From Alkalibacter sp964582705 (GTDB lineage: Bacteria > Bacillota > Clostridia > Eubacteriales > Alkalibacteraceae), in assembly GCA_964582705.1 (NCBI GenBank), contig CAZOTE010000013.1, positions 1 through 42,669 of the forward strand: 42,669 nt of DNA, written 5' to 3'. The notes beneath the pieces are model-generated. The model saw only the letters and a program-made list of their open reading frames with translations. It was not told where the DNA came from and did no database searches. Made by a program: the position numbers and the translations under genes. Positions 16,750 through 23,846 of this stretch are shown one piece after another. Position 1 is the stretch's first letter, and each line of letters starts with the position of its first letter.

Positions 16750-18468
16750 CTACCATCCCAACTGATCCAGGTAATCGTCGGTAATTTCTATGACAACTCT
16801 CGTGTCCAAAAGCATGGCCCGGACGTGAGAGTTAATCGCACTAGCAATCGGATCAATCCGATCTTTTGACTTTTCCTTATCTAGCTTTATGTTTTCGTTA
16901 TGATCCTGGCGCGTTATGGCATTTCCAATCGACCAAGTGAGCACCGGATTGTTGTTGTGGATAACTTTCTTTTGATAAACCTGCTCCCTGAAATCTTTTG
17001 TTGGGCCTCCCAGTGTTTGGATTCCCTGTCTAACTTCAATCAAGGTATAGCCTTCTGCCTCCATATCCTGCATAAAAGAAAGAGCATTCCATGGATCCGC
17101 ACAAATTTCTTTGATTGTGATCCCGTGCTCTTTTTCAAAATTCCTAATGTATGATTTTACAAAGGCATAATCAACTACTGAACCAGGTGTGGCTGTGATC
17201 CAGCCTTGCTGGACCCAAAGATCATAAGGTACCTTGTCTGAGTTCCTTTTCTCAGTAAGTCTGTCTTCTGGCATGAAGCTGTGACTCAGAACCAGGTAAA
17301 CTTCACTATCATCCGCGACTATCTTAAATTCAAAGGTCACGGAGGTAAGGTCGAGCTTTGCGGACAAGTCAACACCGACGATACACTCTAAACCTTTGAG
17401 TGACGAAAGATCAACCTCTTGTCCGCAGGAGTTCCATTTTTCAAGACTCATGTATCCGTTGTCTTTTTGGTCTACCCAGATATTTAAGTTCTTTGTCAGG
17501 AAGTTCCTCATCTTCTCAGGTACATCCAGCGCTGACTTTAACTCAGATCTCAGATAAGCGAGGCCTTCTTTATACGTGGCTACAATCGGGTTTGCTTTTA
17601 TCCAATTTGTCTCATCCTTGATGTCGTCTCCCATTTCCAATTCGCATATGATCGCAAAATACTCGTCGTTCTCAATAGGGGAGTTTTCATCTAAAATATT
17701 TGAAACATATGTGTACTCAGTGTAGCAGGGACTGGCTAAGTTGAAGCCCGCTGTCGTGATTATGACCATGAGCGGCTGTGGTCTTGCTACCATCCCGGAT
17801 AGGATTACGTCGTATATCTCACTGGTCGCATGACAGTGGTACTCATCGACGATTCCTAAAGATGGGTTTGTACCATCGCCTGTTTTTCTGCTTTCGCGAG
17901 AAAGTGGCTTTATAAACGACCCGCTTTTAACATGCTTTATCATTCCATAGGATGTGGTATATTTTCCTTTGAGCAGGGAACAGGAGTTGATTTGTGACTC
18001 TATCTCGTTATACACTATCGATGACTGCTCTCGCCCCCAACCAGCAATGTAAACCTCACTTTGCTCCTCGGCCAAGAAGTTCTCATAAGAACCAATTAAA
18101 GCTAGTAGCTGGGATTTCACATTTTTTCTAGCTACTTGTATATAAGCCTTTCTGTAGCGTCTGAGCTTCGTGCTCTTTCTTTTCCAAGAAAAAATATTCC
18201 CGGCTACAAAAAGGATAAACGGGCTGTCCCTTATATCGATTTGCCGACCAGCAAGTATGCCCTTGCGATGCTTAAACATATAAGCCCATTTATAAAAACG
18301 GTACAATTCCTCAAGGTCAAAATAATAGGGGAAATTTTCATCCCCGACTTTATCTAGGTCGTCCAAAAACCTCTGACACGCTCTCCTGTGCTTTTTACAG
18401 GCTTTTATCTTGCCATCCAATACGTCGATGACGTACTGATAAAGGATGTCGGATATTTCCTCGATCAT
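16750..18468 (-). CDS. terL: Terminase large subunit
   Basis: The 572-residue packaging motor has an ATPase domain with a Walker A variant ARKNVKS (residues 113-119) and Walker B LGIVDE with Asp208-Glu209. A C-terminal RNase H-type nuclease follows, with acidic residues in VGVDLSAKLDLT and KEICADPWNAL and a late KSKDRIDPIASAI segment. It cuts concatemeric DNA and pumps it into the prohead. Its ATG overlaps the stop of terS. An HNH gene nearby fits the HK97/cos-type packaging layout. Confidence 0.94.
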   Translation of the reverse strand: MIEEISDILYQYVIDVLDGKIKACKKHRRACQRFLDDLDKVGDENFPYYFDLEELYRFYKWAYMFKHRKGILAGRQIDIRDSPFILFVAGNIFSWKRKSTKLRRYRKAYIQVARKNVKSQLLALIGSYENFLAEEQSEVYIAGWGREQSSIVYNEIESQINSCSLLKGKYTTSYGMIKHVKSGSFIKPLSRESRKTGDGTNPSLGIVDEYHCHATSEIYDVILSGMVARPQPLMVIITTAGFNLASPCYTEYTYVSNILDENSPIENDEYFAIICELEMGDDIKDETNWIKANPIVATYKEGLAYLRSELKSALDVPEKMRNFLTKNLNIWVDQKDNGYMSLEKWNSCGQEVDLSSLKGLECIVGVDLSAKLDLTSVTFEFKIVADDSEVYLVLSHSFMPEDRLTEKRNSDKVPYDLWVQQGWITATPGSVVDYAFVKSYIRNFEKEHGITIKEICADPWNALSFMQDMEAEGYTLIEVRQGIQTLGGPTKDFREQVYQKKVIHNNNPVLTWSIGNAITRQDHNENIKLDKEKSKDRIDPIASAINSHVRAMLLDTRVVIEITDDYLDQLGW

Positions 18469-18956
18469 AGCGCATCGCCAAACAATTTCTCTTCTTCAGT
18501 TACCGTTTTCTTTTCTTCTTTCGAAATGGCAATGCTGGCCCTTGCACTTGGAGTAAGACCAAATTCTGTAGAGAATTTCTTTATAACGTCAGCGTATTTA
18601 TTTGCGATTTGGACGTAAGGATTTGTTACAATATTTGTGGCTCCGCTTTTATTCGTGTGCTTTATAACCTGGCCATACTTCTTTATTTCCTCAGTAGCTT
18701 TTATGTAATTTGCAACAGCGTCACAATAGATGGCCAGGGCAGTGACATCAATCATGGTAAGCAGTCCAAGCCGCTTGAGTTCTTCCTGAACCCGGTTCCA
18801 TTCTTTCCGCCCATTTTCACACAGCCAATCAGGACAATCTATGTTTTCAATTCTCGGTTTGACCTCGGCTTGTTCTCTTCTTTCTATTTGCTCCTTCGTT
18901 AGGTGAGTTTTTTTATCAAGGACCAACAGCCCTATCGGTTTCGCTTTTCTACCCAC
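18465..18956 (-). CDS. terS: Terminase small subunit, P27 family
   Basis: The 163-residue protein contains the P27 hallmark CPDWLCENGRKEWNRVQEEL, then LLTMIDVTALAIYCDAVANY and a C-terminal EFGLTPSARASI box. It recognises the packaging site in phage DNA and hands it to the large subunit. The start is a GTG at 18956, four bases behind GAGG, because no in-frame ATG precedes the conserved part. Confidence 0.92.
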   Translation of the reverse strand: MGRKAKPIGLLVLDKKTHLTKEQIERREQAEVKPRIENIDCPDWLCENGRKEWNRVQEELKRLGLLTMIDVTALAIYCDAVANYIKATEEIKKYGQVIKHTNKSGATNIVTNPYVQIANKYADVIKKFSTEFGLTPSARASIAISKEEKKTVTEEEKLFGDAL

Positions 18957-19003
18957 AGTTCCTCACCGCCCGACGACTTGTGCCATATTATTTTTTTATC
19001 CAT
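18932..19003 (-). CDS. Very short ORF before terS (23 residues)
   Basis: An ATG at 19003 lies behind a strong GGGAGGG site, and the frame reads MDKKIIWHKSSGGEELWVEK, ending inside the start of terS. It may be a small phage protein or a leader that couples translation of terS. I recognise no family. The evidence is only the ribosome site and the overlap. Confidence 0.35.
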   Translation of the reverse strand: MDKKIIWHKSSGGEELWVEKRNR

Positions 19004-19042
19004 CTTTCTCCCTCCCAGCAAAAACAATGGTGTTTAACGAAT

Positions 19043-19855
19043 TTAAATTAAATCACTGTAATGGTACTGCTTACCATCACGGAGAAGAAATACGTCAGAA
19101 TCTCCTTCTTTCAATTCGATGTAACGCTCAACGATTACGTCCGAATATACCGAATCGAACTCCATCATGTAGCAGCGCCTTTTTAATTGCTCCGATGTTA
19201 TCAACGTAGATCCACTACCTCCGAAAAGGTCTAGAACGATCTGTCCTCGTGCGCTTGAATTTCTTATAGCATTAGCGCACAACTCAATCGGCTTCATTGT
19301 TGGATGCACGTCGTTCTTTTTAGGTTTATCAATTCTCCAAACCGTGTCGTCACCAGGCTCTATAATCTCGTAATTATCAACCTTAAAAGAGATATCCCTT
19401 AAACCATCAAGGAACGTGATTAAATATTTCCCGTCTTCCTGCTTTGATATCGAGATATCCCTGGGAACCTCTTTGACCGTGGTCTGCTTGCGATCGCCAA
19501 ACCAATTATGAGCGGCCCCAGGTTTCCAACCGTAAAGAATCGGTTCATGCCGCCAGTGGTAATCTTGCCTGCCCATAACCAGGGAATTCTTCACCCAAAC
19601 CAGGCACTGCTTCAATAACCACCCAGCGTCAATCATTGCCTTCCTGAAATTCAAACCCTCAGAGTCCGCATGACAAACATAGATGCCGCCCCCTTCTTTC
19701 GTGTGATTAATCATATTCTTATACGCTTCAAACAGGAACTGATAGAATGCATCGTTCTCCATTTTGTCATTCTGTATCTTTAACCCGTTGCCGCCTTCGT
19801 AATCTACGTTATACGGTGGATCCGTAAAGACCATATCCGCACTGGCACCGTCCAT
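19043..19855 (-). CDS. Site-specific DNA methyltransferase (N6-A/N4-C type)
   Basis: About 270 residues form a beta-class methyltransferase. The catalytic motif DPPYNVDY stands near the start and the SAM-binding LDLFGGSGSTL near residue 212, preceded by HPTMKPIELC. It probably methylates phage DNA to resist host restriction. ATG 19855 overlaps the stop of the ParB-like gene as TGATG, so re-initiation is likely; upstream TTG and GTG codons are less probable. In many phages this domain is fused behind a ParB-like domain, with a linker of roughly 40 residues that is missing here. An extra segment of about 45 residues lies between AHNWFGDRKQTTV and TVWRIDKPKKND. Confidence 0.85.
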   Translation of the reverse strand: MDGASADMVFTDPPYNVDYEGGNGLKIQNDKMENDAFYQFLFEAYKNMINHTKEGGGIYVCHADSEGLNFRKAMIDAGWLLKQCLVWVKNSLVMGRQDYHWRHEPILYGWKPGAAHNWFGDRKQTTVKEVPRDISISKQEDGKYLITFLDGLRDISFKVDNYEIIEPGDDTVWRIDKPKKNDVHPTMKPIELCANAIRNSSARGQIVLDLFGGSGSTLITSEQLKRRCYMMEFDSVYSDVIVERYIELKEGDSDVFLLRDGKQYHYSDLI

Positions 19856-20295
19856 CAGCACCAATCGTCCTCTTCAATTTCCTCTTCTTCTCCATCATCA
19901 AACAGCTCGTTAATTTCACTTAAGTCGAAACCAGTAAGCCCGAGGTCATAACCTGAGTCCTCTAACTTTACCAGTTCATCAGCGAGCATCTGTTCATCCC
20001 AAATGGAATACTCAGCGGTCTTGTTGTCCGCAATTCGAAAGGCTCTGACCTGCTCTTCGGAAAGGTCACTGACCTGGATCGTCGGAACTTCTTCTAGCCC
20101 TAAACTTTCCGCAGCCAATAGCCTGGTGTGTCCAGCGATAATAACCCGGTCTTCGCTAATCACAATCGGGTTTTTAAATCCAAACTCCTTGATGCTTGCC
20201 GCAACCTTTGCTACCGCATCCGAATTGTCCCGTGGGTTATTCTCATAAGGTACAAGGTCTTCTGTATTCATGTAAATAATCTCAAGTCTTTCCAT
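19855..20295 (-). CDS. ParB-like N-terminal domain protein, partner of the methyltransferase
   Basis: The 146 residues hold a ParB/Srx-type nuclease-like fold: LVPYENNPRDN, AASIKEFGFKNPIVI, and the VIIAGHTRLLAAESLGLEEVP box. An acidic C-terminus (DDGEEEEIEEDDWC) follows. In related phages the same domain continues directly into a DNA methyltransferase. Here the frame stops and the methyltransferase starts in another frame at the same point. Whether this is a natural split or a broken fusion is discussed in the findings. Confidence 0.85.
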   Translation of the reverse strand: MERLEIIYMNTEDLVPYENNPRDNSDAVAKVAASIKEFGFKNPIVISEDRVIIAGHTRLLAAESLGLEEVPTIQVSDLSEEQVRAFRIADNKTAEYSIWDEQMLADELVKLEDSGYDLGLTGFDLSEINELFDDGEEEEIEEDDWC

Positions 20296-20420
20296 TCTCC
20301 ATCCTCCATCTTTATCCCCAGTATGAAAATAAAAGGAACTTTGTTCGCAGAAAAGGAGCCATTCGGTTTCCGGACTTTGCCTGATAAATAACCTTACCGC
20401 CCCTCCCCGTACACAAGCCT

Positions 20421-20795
20421 CTAGTGGTCAAATGCATTGTGACATTTATGACACCAGCAAACCAGGTTGTTGATATCTAGTCGCCTGGACCAATCTGATT
20501 TAATCGGCACTTTGTGATGGACCACATCGGCTGTAACAATCTTCTTATTATCCAGACAGCGTTGACATAGCCCGTGATCTCTAACTAAGGCCTGCTTTTT
20601 AATCCGCTTCCAGTCCATTGATTGGTAGAATTCAGCATACCTCTTATCTTTTTTATACCGGACATTTTCATCATAATTTTTGTTGTTTCGTTTCTTTATT
20701 TCCGCTTCCTCGCTTTGATGCTTAAAGCAGAACCTCTCCCTTGTTAACTCAGAGCAGCCCAACTTACTGCAGGGTTTAAGTGGTTTCTTTGGCAT
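20421..20795 (-). CDS. HNH endonuclease (packaging-associated)
   Basis: The 124-residue protein has an N-terminal cysteine cluster (CSKLGCSELTRERFCFKH) and a C-terminal HNH fold: LCQRCLDNKKIVTADVVHHKV, then NNLVCWCHKCHN with CxxC pairs. HNH proteins next to terminase genes cooperate in DNA cleavage during packaging in HK97-like and cos phages. This one is separated from terS by the ParB/methyltransferase pair. Its start overlaps the preceding small gene. Confidence 0.9.
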   Translation of the reverse strand: MPKKPLKPCSKLGCSELTRERFCFKHQSEEAEIKKRNNKNYDENVRYKKDKRYAEFYQSMDWKRIKKQALVRDHGLCQRCLDNKKIVTADVVHHKVPIKSDWSRRLDINNLVCWCHKCHNAFDH

Positions 20796-20946
20796 AGCCT
20801 ATACAGCCCCTGAATGGACAATATATCTTGTTCTCCAGGAAGGTAGACCACACACACTTATAGCATGGCATCTCCCTGACTTTCTCCATCAGCCCGTTAT
20901 AGCGTTTTTTTTCAATCCGATCCAACTCAGCTATGAACCTTTTCAT
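20776..20946 (-). CDS. Small cysteine-rich phage protein (56 residues)
   Basis: I start this at ATG 20946 (MKRFIAELDRIEKKRYNG), behind GGGTGG. The frame is open further upstream, but that part runs through two terminator hairpins and has no coding character. The C-terminal half has CYKCVW, then YCPFRGCIGY, four cysteines that could bind zinc. It is the first gene of the late transcript after the terminators. Function unknown. Confidence 0.65.
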   Translation of the reverse strand: MKRFIAELDRIEKKRYNGLMEKVREMPCYKCVWSTFLENKIYCPFRGCIGYAKETT

Positions 20947-20968
20947 ATGCACCACCCACAATCTATAT

Positions 20969-20998
20969 AAAAAAAGGGGAGAGTAGTCGGCTCTCCCC
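20969..20998 (-). terminator. Terminator in front of the late operon
   Basis: On the minus strand GGGGAGAG, loop CCGACTA, CTCTCCCC, then seven T form a near-ideal Rho-independent terminator. It lies only 23 bases before the first late gene, so late transcription from upstream must read through it or start very close to it. Confidence 0.9.
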
Positions 20999-21024
20999 AT
21001 CACAAGGGGAAGGAAAATGGACAG

Positions 21025-21054
21025 AAAAAAAGTCCCACATTCCTGTAGGACTTT
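21025..21054 (-). terminator. Second terminator after the regulator gene
   Basis: On the minus strand AAAGTCC(T)ACA, GGAA, TGT(G)GGACTTT, then a T run form a hairpin with a T tail, just downstream of the sigma-like regulator. Together with the terminator at 20969-20998 it makes a tandem stop between early and late genes. Confidence 0.85.
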
Positions 21055-21087
21055 ATCTCTTCTTTCCACACTAACATAATATCACAT

Positions 21088-21501
21088 TCAAGTGTGCAAT
21101 TGTGTGCACTCTTTGAGCTTAATGAGTGCCCTGGAATGGATGTTGTGTATATTCCTCCAAGAATAGCACATTTCCACACAGATCTCCTCCCAGGACCGCC
21201 CCTCAATATACCTTGACCTTAGAAGGTTCCTCTCCACAGGCTCAAGCCTACGGATGGCCATCTCTATCCTATGAGCCTCTTTTAACGACTCAACTATGGT
21301 CTCATTGATCTTATCTTTGATTTCCACCATAGTGGTTACATGGTTTGCCAACTTGTCAGGCACACCGCCACCGGAGACAGGATCTTGTTTTATTGTTTGC
21401 GTTATTTTTGTAGCCTCGCATTCGACCTCCAAGAGCCTGTCCTCCAGTTTGTCAATCTCTCTGCGCAGCTCCCGGTATCTTTTTAACTCCAATTTCTCCA
21501 T
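21088..21501 (-). CDS. Sigma-70 region 4-like late regulator (DUF1492/ArpU-like)
   Basis: The protein has 137 residues. An N-terminal coiled coil (KRYRELRREIDKLEDRLLEVE) is followed by a C-terminal helix-turn-helix of sigma region 4 type: LEPVERNLLRSRYIEGRSWEEICVEM, then SWRNIHNIHSRALIKLKE. Proteins of this kind stand at the end of the early region in many Firmicutes phages and switch on packaging and structural genes. Its place right before tandem terminators and the late operon fits that role. DNA target not known. Confidence 0.85.
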   Translation of the reverse strand: MEKLELKRYRELRREIDKLEDRLLEVECEATKITQTIKQDPVSGGGVPDKLANHVTTMVEIKDKINETIVESLKEAHRIEMAIRRLEPVERNLLRSRYIEGRSWEEICVEMCYSWRNIHNIHSRALIKLKECTQLHT

Positions 21502-21517
21502 GCCAAACCCCCTAATA

Positions 21518-21829
21518 TTAGTTTATCTTTCTAAGTTCCGCCGCTAGTTCGGCTTTGGTTTTATTTATGCCTTCGATTTTGTCGAGGTTTTCAGTAATGG
21601 TTTTATTCGTTCTGTTTTCTGTGTAGTCATTAAACTGCAACCGTAACCGGTTTTCAAGCTCACGTGATTTAGCACTTGTATTCAATACCTCGTAATATTC
21701 ACCGCAGACAGGGCACTCAAAGTAAAGAGTCTTTATGCTTCCGCGAACTGGTTTGGACTTTAGTCCTACTGCAAACTCCTTGCCACACTTATTGCATACT
21801 ACTTCTAATTTACCATCAGTTATCATCAA
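21518..21829 (-). CDS. Zinc-ribbon phage protein with helical tail
   Basis: In this 103-residue protein, VCNKCGKEF and later FECPVCGEYYEVL form a two-knuckle zinc ribbon in the first 50 residues. A charged helical tail follows (RELENRLRLQF, DKIEGINKTKAELAAELRKIN). Such proteins are common in phage early regions, with no proven role. It overlaps the upstream 62-residue gene by four bases, and the next gene starts 16 bases after its stop. Confidence 0.75.
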   Translation of the reverse strand: MMITDGKLEVVCNKCGKEFAVGLKSKPVRGSIKTLYFECPVCGEYYEVLNTSAKSRELENRLRLQFNDYTENRTNKTITENLDKIEGINKTKAELAAELRKIN

Positions 21830-22014
21830 TCTCCGCTCCCGTCCTCTTGATATACTAATTCGCAGTCCTCACAAGTCTCTCTTTCGCATGGTTTCTTGGT
21901 TACCTCGCAGAAATCGCCTATTGCTGTTTCGTATCTAAATGTTTGGTCGCCTCCCGCAACTCCGAGATCAATCCCTATAATATAGCCATCTCCTATAATA
22001 GTTTCATTTCTCAT
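21826..22014 (-). CDS. Small hypothetical protein, cysteine-rich end
   Basis: The 62-residue frame reads MRNETIIGDGYIIGIDLG at the start and has a CEVTKKPCERETCEDCEL cluster near the end, possibly a metal site. No family recognised. The stop overlaps the ATG of the zinc-ribbon gene (ATGA). It belongs to the row of tightly packed small early genes. Confidence 0.6.
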   Translation of the reverse strand: MRNETIIGDGYIIGIDLGVAGGDQTFRYETAIGDFCEVTKKPCERETCEDCELVYQEDGSGD

Positions 22015-22031
22015 TCATCACCACTCCAATT

Positions 22032-22283
22032 TTATAAATTTTTATATATCCAGTGGAATGGGAAGGTTATTATTTTTAATGACGTGATTAAACCATATAA
22101 CCCACATTTGATAATCAGCATTATTAAAGACCCTATAGCCATCCCAAGATATTTAGCCTTTTTATGTTTTAAAATCGTGTGCGCATAAACTTTTAAACTA
22201 AGACAATCAATGTCTATAGCTAAAATGTTCGTAGCGTTGGTTTTTATTTGCTTGCCACAAGTCTTGCAATGTCCAACTATCAT
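22032..22283 (-). CDS. Small membrane protein with N-terminal zinc knuckle
   Basis: The 83 residues start MIVGHCKTCGKQI and carry a hydrophobic helix (about residues 45-65, LGMAIGSLIMLIIKCGLYGL) with a second hydrophobic end. A single membrane anchor with a cytoplasmic CxxC is likely. Function unknown. Its ATG overlaps the stop of a short disrupted zinc-ribbon frame upstream, pointing to translational coupling in the ancestral arrangement. Confidence 0.6.
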   Translation of the reverse strand: MIVGHCKTCGKQIKTNATNILAIDIDCLSLKVYAHTILKHKKAKYLGMAIGSLIMLIIKCGLYGLITSLKIITFPFHWIYKNL

Positions 22284-22335
22284 TCATCAACCCTCCAATT
22301 TATCTTTTGTCCACAATACGGACAGTAAATCTCAT
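22280..22335 (-). pseudogene. Disrupted mini zinc-ribbon ORF
   Basis: ATG 22335 stands at ideal distance behind AGGAGG, but its frame stops after 11 codons. One frame over, the same stretch reads YCPYCGQKINWRVDE and ends in a TGA that overlaps the next start as ATGA. A single-base loss near the fourth codon would explain both. I read it as a decayed gene of about 19 residues, or one that needs a frameshift. A sequencing error is possible. Confidence 0.45.
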
Positions 22336-22345
22336 TGTCTGCCTC

Positions 22346-22648
22346 CTATCGTGGCTTTTTGTACCACTCTCTAAGTGCTTGACCTGTGTATATTTCTTTG
22401 AGTCTGTGCTCGCAAAATGTCAGCATGTCATCTCTGTTTTTCTGCCAGTCTTGATCATCAAAGTTTTCCGGCTCATAATAAATGATTCCTACATCATAGT
22501 GGTATATCATAGCCATTAAGGTTAATAAAGTTTCCTCTTCTCGTAGTGAATCTACCCAGCTTTCGTTGGTCGGCTCAATTTTGAGCTTACCTGTTATACT
22601 CGCCCCAAGTTTGGGGTCAGTGTGTATTTTCGTTTTTTCATTATCCAT
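22346..22648 (-). CDS. Hypothetical early phage protein (100 residues)
   Basis: I start it at ATG 22648 (MDNEKTKIHTD), eight bases after AGGAGG. The longer open frame upstream overlaps another small gene. The middle has SWVDSLREEETLLTLMAMIYHYDVG, a helical hydrophobic stretch, and the end is basic. No family recognised. Its neighbours are equally small genes of the early operon. Confidence 0.65.
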   Translation of the reverse strand: MDNEKTKIHTDPKLGASITGKLKIEPTNESWVDSLREEETLLTLMAMIYHYDVGIIYYEPENFDDQDWQKNRDDMLTFCEHRLKEIYTGQALREWYKKPR

Positions 22649-22652
22649 CTCT

Positions 22653-22823
22653 CTACCTCCTCGCCTTTCCAGCTCGCCACTCAAACAGTGCCACCTCGGC
22701 CTCCGACTCCCTGTGTTGATGGGACAGCCTGTCATCACAGACCGCCCTAAACTCTTGATACTTACTGCACTTACTATGGCAAGCTATGTGCCTATCTGTG
22801 CATTTAAAACATGGTGAGTACAT
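22653..22823 (-). CDS. Small Cys/His phage protein (56 residues)
   Basis: The frame starts at ATG 22823 behind TAGGAGG and reads MYSPCFKCTDRHIACHSKCS, then a charged helix rich in Glu and Arg. The Cys-x2-Cys...Cys-His-x2-Cys cluster suggests a zinc site. Similar short proteins recur in Clostridia and Bacillus phages. It starts two bases after the stop of the upstream 59-residue gene and ends four bases before the next ATG. Function unknown. Confidence 0.75.
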   Translation of the reverse strand: MYSPCFKCTDRHIACHSKCSKYQEFRAVCDDRLSHQHRESEAEVALFEWRAGKARR

Positions 22824-22825
22824 GG

Positions 22826-23005
22826 CTACCTCCTATTCGCTATCATCTGCGCATGACATCTAAAGCAGCTTACTGCATCCTTTAGGGTTTTCTTGTCCAG
22901 GTCAAACTGACTTATTAGTTTGTCCTCATGCTGGTCGCTGGTTAAAAGTACGTAGCACGAGTTTTCGCGGAAATTTAGGTGTAGAGTTAATCCGTAGTCT
23001 ATCAT
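22826..23005 (-). CDS. Small hypothetical phage protein (59 residues)
   Basis: ATG 23005 overlaps the stop of the YopX-like gene as ATGA and has GGAGG in front. The protein starts MIDYGLTLHLNFRENSCYVL and ends with CFRCHAQMIANRR, a possible CxxCH metal or heme-like motif, more likely zinc here. No family recognised. Coupling to both neighbours supports that it is translated. Confidence 0.65.
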   Translation of the reverse strand: MIDYGLTLHLNFRENSCYVLLTSDQHEDKLISQFDLDKKTLKDAVSCFRCHAQMIANRR

Positions 23006-23433
23006 TGGTCTGCCTCCAGTAGTTCAGGGTTGGTGTGGATGTTTCCGATGATTTCAATTTCTTCATCCTGTCCGCACACCCAGTAAAGGCTAAATGCTCC
23101 GTCGCTATCGTAATAAGGGGACTTGTCACTATCCCATATTTCCCACTGTCCATTTGCAAACTTAATTACACCTGTCCATTGAGTGTCGTGGTCGAAACAG
23201 TCGAAAGTTGTGAAACTGACTATGTCACCATCATATATCTCCAGACCGTTCTTGTCTTTTAGTCCTGTGTATTGTCCCACTGTCTCAGGTATGACTTTTG
23301 CAAACTCTAGTATGTGGCCGTCCTCATCGCCGTTATCAGTGGCGATAAGCACATCGCCGTCTTCTACCAAATAATATCCATAAACCCATTCGCCAATGTC
23401 TATCCGCTTTCCTCTAAATTTAATTGGTCTCAT
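23002..23433 (-). CDS. YopX family protein
   Basis: The 143 residues start MRPIKFRGKRIDIGEWVYGYY, continue with VGQYTGLKDKNGLEIYDGDIV and end with IEIIGNIHTNPEL, the conserved blocks of the YopX family named after Bacillus phage SPbeta. The family is widespread in phages and its function is not settled. The start overlaps the DUF3789-like gene by ATGA. Confidence 0.92.
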   Translation of the reverse strand: MRPIKFRGKRIDIGEWVYGYYLVEDGDVLIATDNGDEDGHILEFAKVIPETVGQYTGLKDKNGLEIYDGDIVSFTTFDCFDHDTQWTGVIKFANGQWEIWDSDKSPYYDSDGAFSLYWVCGQDEEIEIIGNIHTNPELLEADQ

Positions 23434-23525
23434 TGTTTACCCTCCTTTGCCATCTGCAACAAACACATTACCGACACGCCTATCAGGGTTCCCATAATTA
23501 ATCCGATGCCCCAGTGTATTATCAT
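23430..23525 (-). CDS. DUF3789-like single-helix membrane peptide (31 residues)
   Basis: ATG 23525 with GGAGG nine bases before opens a 31-residue frame: MIIHWGIGLIMGTLIGVSVM, CLLQMAKEGKQ. One transmembrane helix with the MCLLQ motif at its end is typical of the DUF3789 peptides of Firmicutes phages. Both ends overlap neighbours by ATGA. Function unknown. Confidence 0.75.
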   Translation of the reverse strand: MIIHWGIGLIMGTLIGVSVMCLLQMAKEGKQ

Positions 23526-23824
23526 TCTTTAACCTCCATATCCTTGTACTTTTCGAGTTCTTCATCGCTTAATTTATAAGTCACTACTTCATATTCTCCT
23601 TCGCCCGGCTTATTTTCCACAACGCACCAGTAACTATCAGGATTTTTATATCCAAATGGCTTGTCGAGAGGGAAGGAGCCATGTTCGCCCTCCTCATTGA
23701 CTTTTCAACTATATCCCTGTTTAATCATCTCATCACGATATGTCAGCATGTCATCTAGGTCGTGGCAGTGTATGGTTATATCATCTTCTTTGATTTTTGC
23801 TTTGCCGTAGATTATATATTTCAT
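23522..23824 (-). pseudogene. Early phage gene interrupted by an in-frame TGA
   Basis: From ATG 23824, behind AGGAGG, the frame reads MKYIIYGKAKIKEDDITIHC and on to QGYS, where TGA (23705-23707) stops it after 39 codons. The same frame then continues, open, for 60 codons (KVNEEGEHGSFPLDKPFGYK ... EKYKDMEVKE) and stops at 23522, overlapping the next start as ATGA. The second half has no ATG, GTG or TTG near its beginning. Either a nonsense mutation (or sequencing error) split a 100-residue gene, or the TGA is read through. No family recognised. Confidence 0.65.
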
Positions 23825-23846
23825 TCGGTTTCCTCCTTTTCGAATT

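Noticed and set aside
20296..20420. Small gene between the ParB-like and HNH genes
   Set aside because: Only a 16-codon frame without a fitting ribosome site is present.
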